Assembly: GCA_023128875.1 (NCBI GenBank)
Contig: JAGMDB010000138.1
Span: forward strand, 1 to 6,097
DNA: 6,097 nt
Direction of reading: 5' to 3'
Source of the DNA: Dehalococcoidia bacterium
Lineage (GTDB): Bacteria; Chloroflexota; Dehalococcoidia; GIF9; AB-539-J10
Under the pieces are notes generated by a model that was given only the letters and a program-made list of their open reading frames with translations, made no database searches and was not told the origin of the DNA. Both the position numbers and the translations under genes were made by a program. Of this stretch, positions 5,711 through 6,097 are shown one piece after another. Each line of letters begins with the position of its first letter. The stretch's first letter is position 1.

Positions 5711-6097
5711 CTAGGGCACGATGTGAGTTCCAGCTTTGCCTTGTAATGCTCTTTCAATAGATTCTGGACACGTTACTATTGCCTCTTTACCACCAGCCTC
5801 AAGAAATCTTACAATCGCTTGAATTTTAGGAAGCATGCTTCCTTTACCAAACTGCCCCTGTTTAATATATTCCTTTGCCTCAGCAACTGTAATCTTACCC
5901 AGCACCTTCTGGTTTGCTTTCTCGAAATTTATGTAAACCTTGTCAACCGCGGTGGAAATAACGAATAAGTACGCGCCAATTTCAGAGGCAAGAAGGCCAG
6001 ATGCATTATCTTTATCAATGACCGCAGCAACTCCTTCCAACTCCCCTTGCTCATTTCTGATAACTGGAATCCCACCACCCCCAACACCTATCACAAC
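5711..6097 (-). CDS. arcC: Carbamate kinase, C-terminal part (5' end outside window)
   Basis: The last 128 residues of a carbamate kinase, which transfers phosphate between carbamoyl phosphate and ADP to make ATP, as in arginine deiminase or purine/allantoin fermentation. The frame is open to the window edge, beginning VVIGVGGGGIPV (the conserved glycine-rich segment). It continues with EGVAAVIDKDNASGLLA, TAVDKVYINF, the KGSMLPK loop that closes over the active site, and the terminal GTHIVP normal for the family. About 60% of a typical 310-residue protein is missing upstream. The GTG at 6094 is an internal valine, not a start. The stop is TAG; readthrough would add Pyl plus 18 residues. It lies upstream of the corrinoid operon on the same strand but about 337 bases away, so it is probably a separate transcription unit. 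Confidence 0.93.
   Translation of the reverse strand, partial: VVIGVGGGGIPVIRNEQGELEGVAAVIDKDNASGLLASEIGAYLFVISTAVDKVYINFEKANQKVLGKITVAEAKEYIKQGQFGKGSMLPKIQAIVRFLEAGGKEAIVTCPESIERALQGKAGTHIVP

Overview
The window is bacterial and reads almost entirely on the minus strand, so genes are described from high to low coordinates. At the upstream edge is the C-terminal part of a carbamate kinase (6097-5711). A gene-free stretch of about 337 bases (5374-5710) follows. Then comes a tightly packed run of five genes that looks like one transcription unit: a small Cys-containing protein of the DUF6951 type (5373-5026), a RACo/RamA-type reductive activator of corrinoid proteins (5029-3209), a stand-alone catalytic domain of pyrrolysyl-tRNA synthetase, PylSc (3219-2386), a MoxR-type AAA+ ATPase (2369-1470), and a VWA-domain protein that runs off the window at base 1 (1477-1). 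Successive genes overlap by 4, 11 and 8 bases, with a single 16-base gap before the ATPase.

The likely source is an anaerobic bacterium that uses pyrrolysine (Pyl). A PylS catalytic domain without its N-terminal tRNA-binding domain is the split arrangement known from bacteria such as Desulfitobacterium, and the protein resembles the Desulfitobacterium PylSc over its full length as I recall that sequence. RACo-type activators reduce Co(II) to Co(I) in corrinoid proteins. Methylamine methyltransferases (MttB, MtbB, MtmB) contain Pyl and deliver methyl groups to corrinoid proteins. The neighbourhood therefore links Pyl decoding with corrinoid upkeep. The phylum cannot be fixed from the sequence; Clostridia-type Firmicutes, Desulfobacterota and Chloroflexota are all possible.

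The less expected part is the MoxR-VWA pair joined to the end of this operon. Such pairs remodel or load metal into enzymes elsewhere (CbbQ-CbbO, NorQ-NorD, CobS-CobT). Here the pair may act on a corrinoid or Pyl enzyme, which is inference. The VWA protein has an HxxxHE motif in its N-terminal half and a DxSxS metal-site motif in its VWA domain.

Other oddities are a rearranged [2Fe-2S] cysteine motif in the RACo protein, TAG stop codons on three of the five visible gene ends despite the Pyl synthetase, and a 19-base near-perfect palindrome upstream of the operon. No tRNA-Pyl, pylSn, pylB, pylC, pylD or methyltransferase gene lies in the window.
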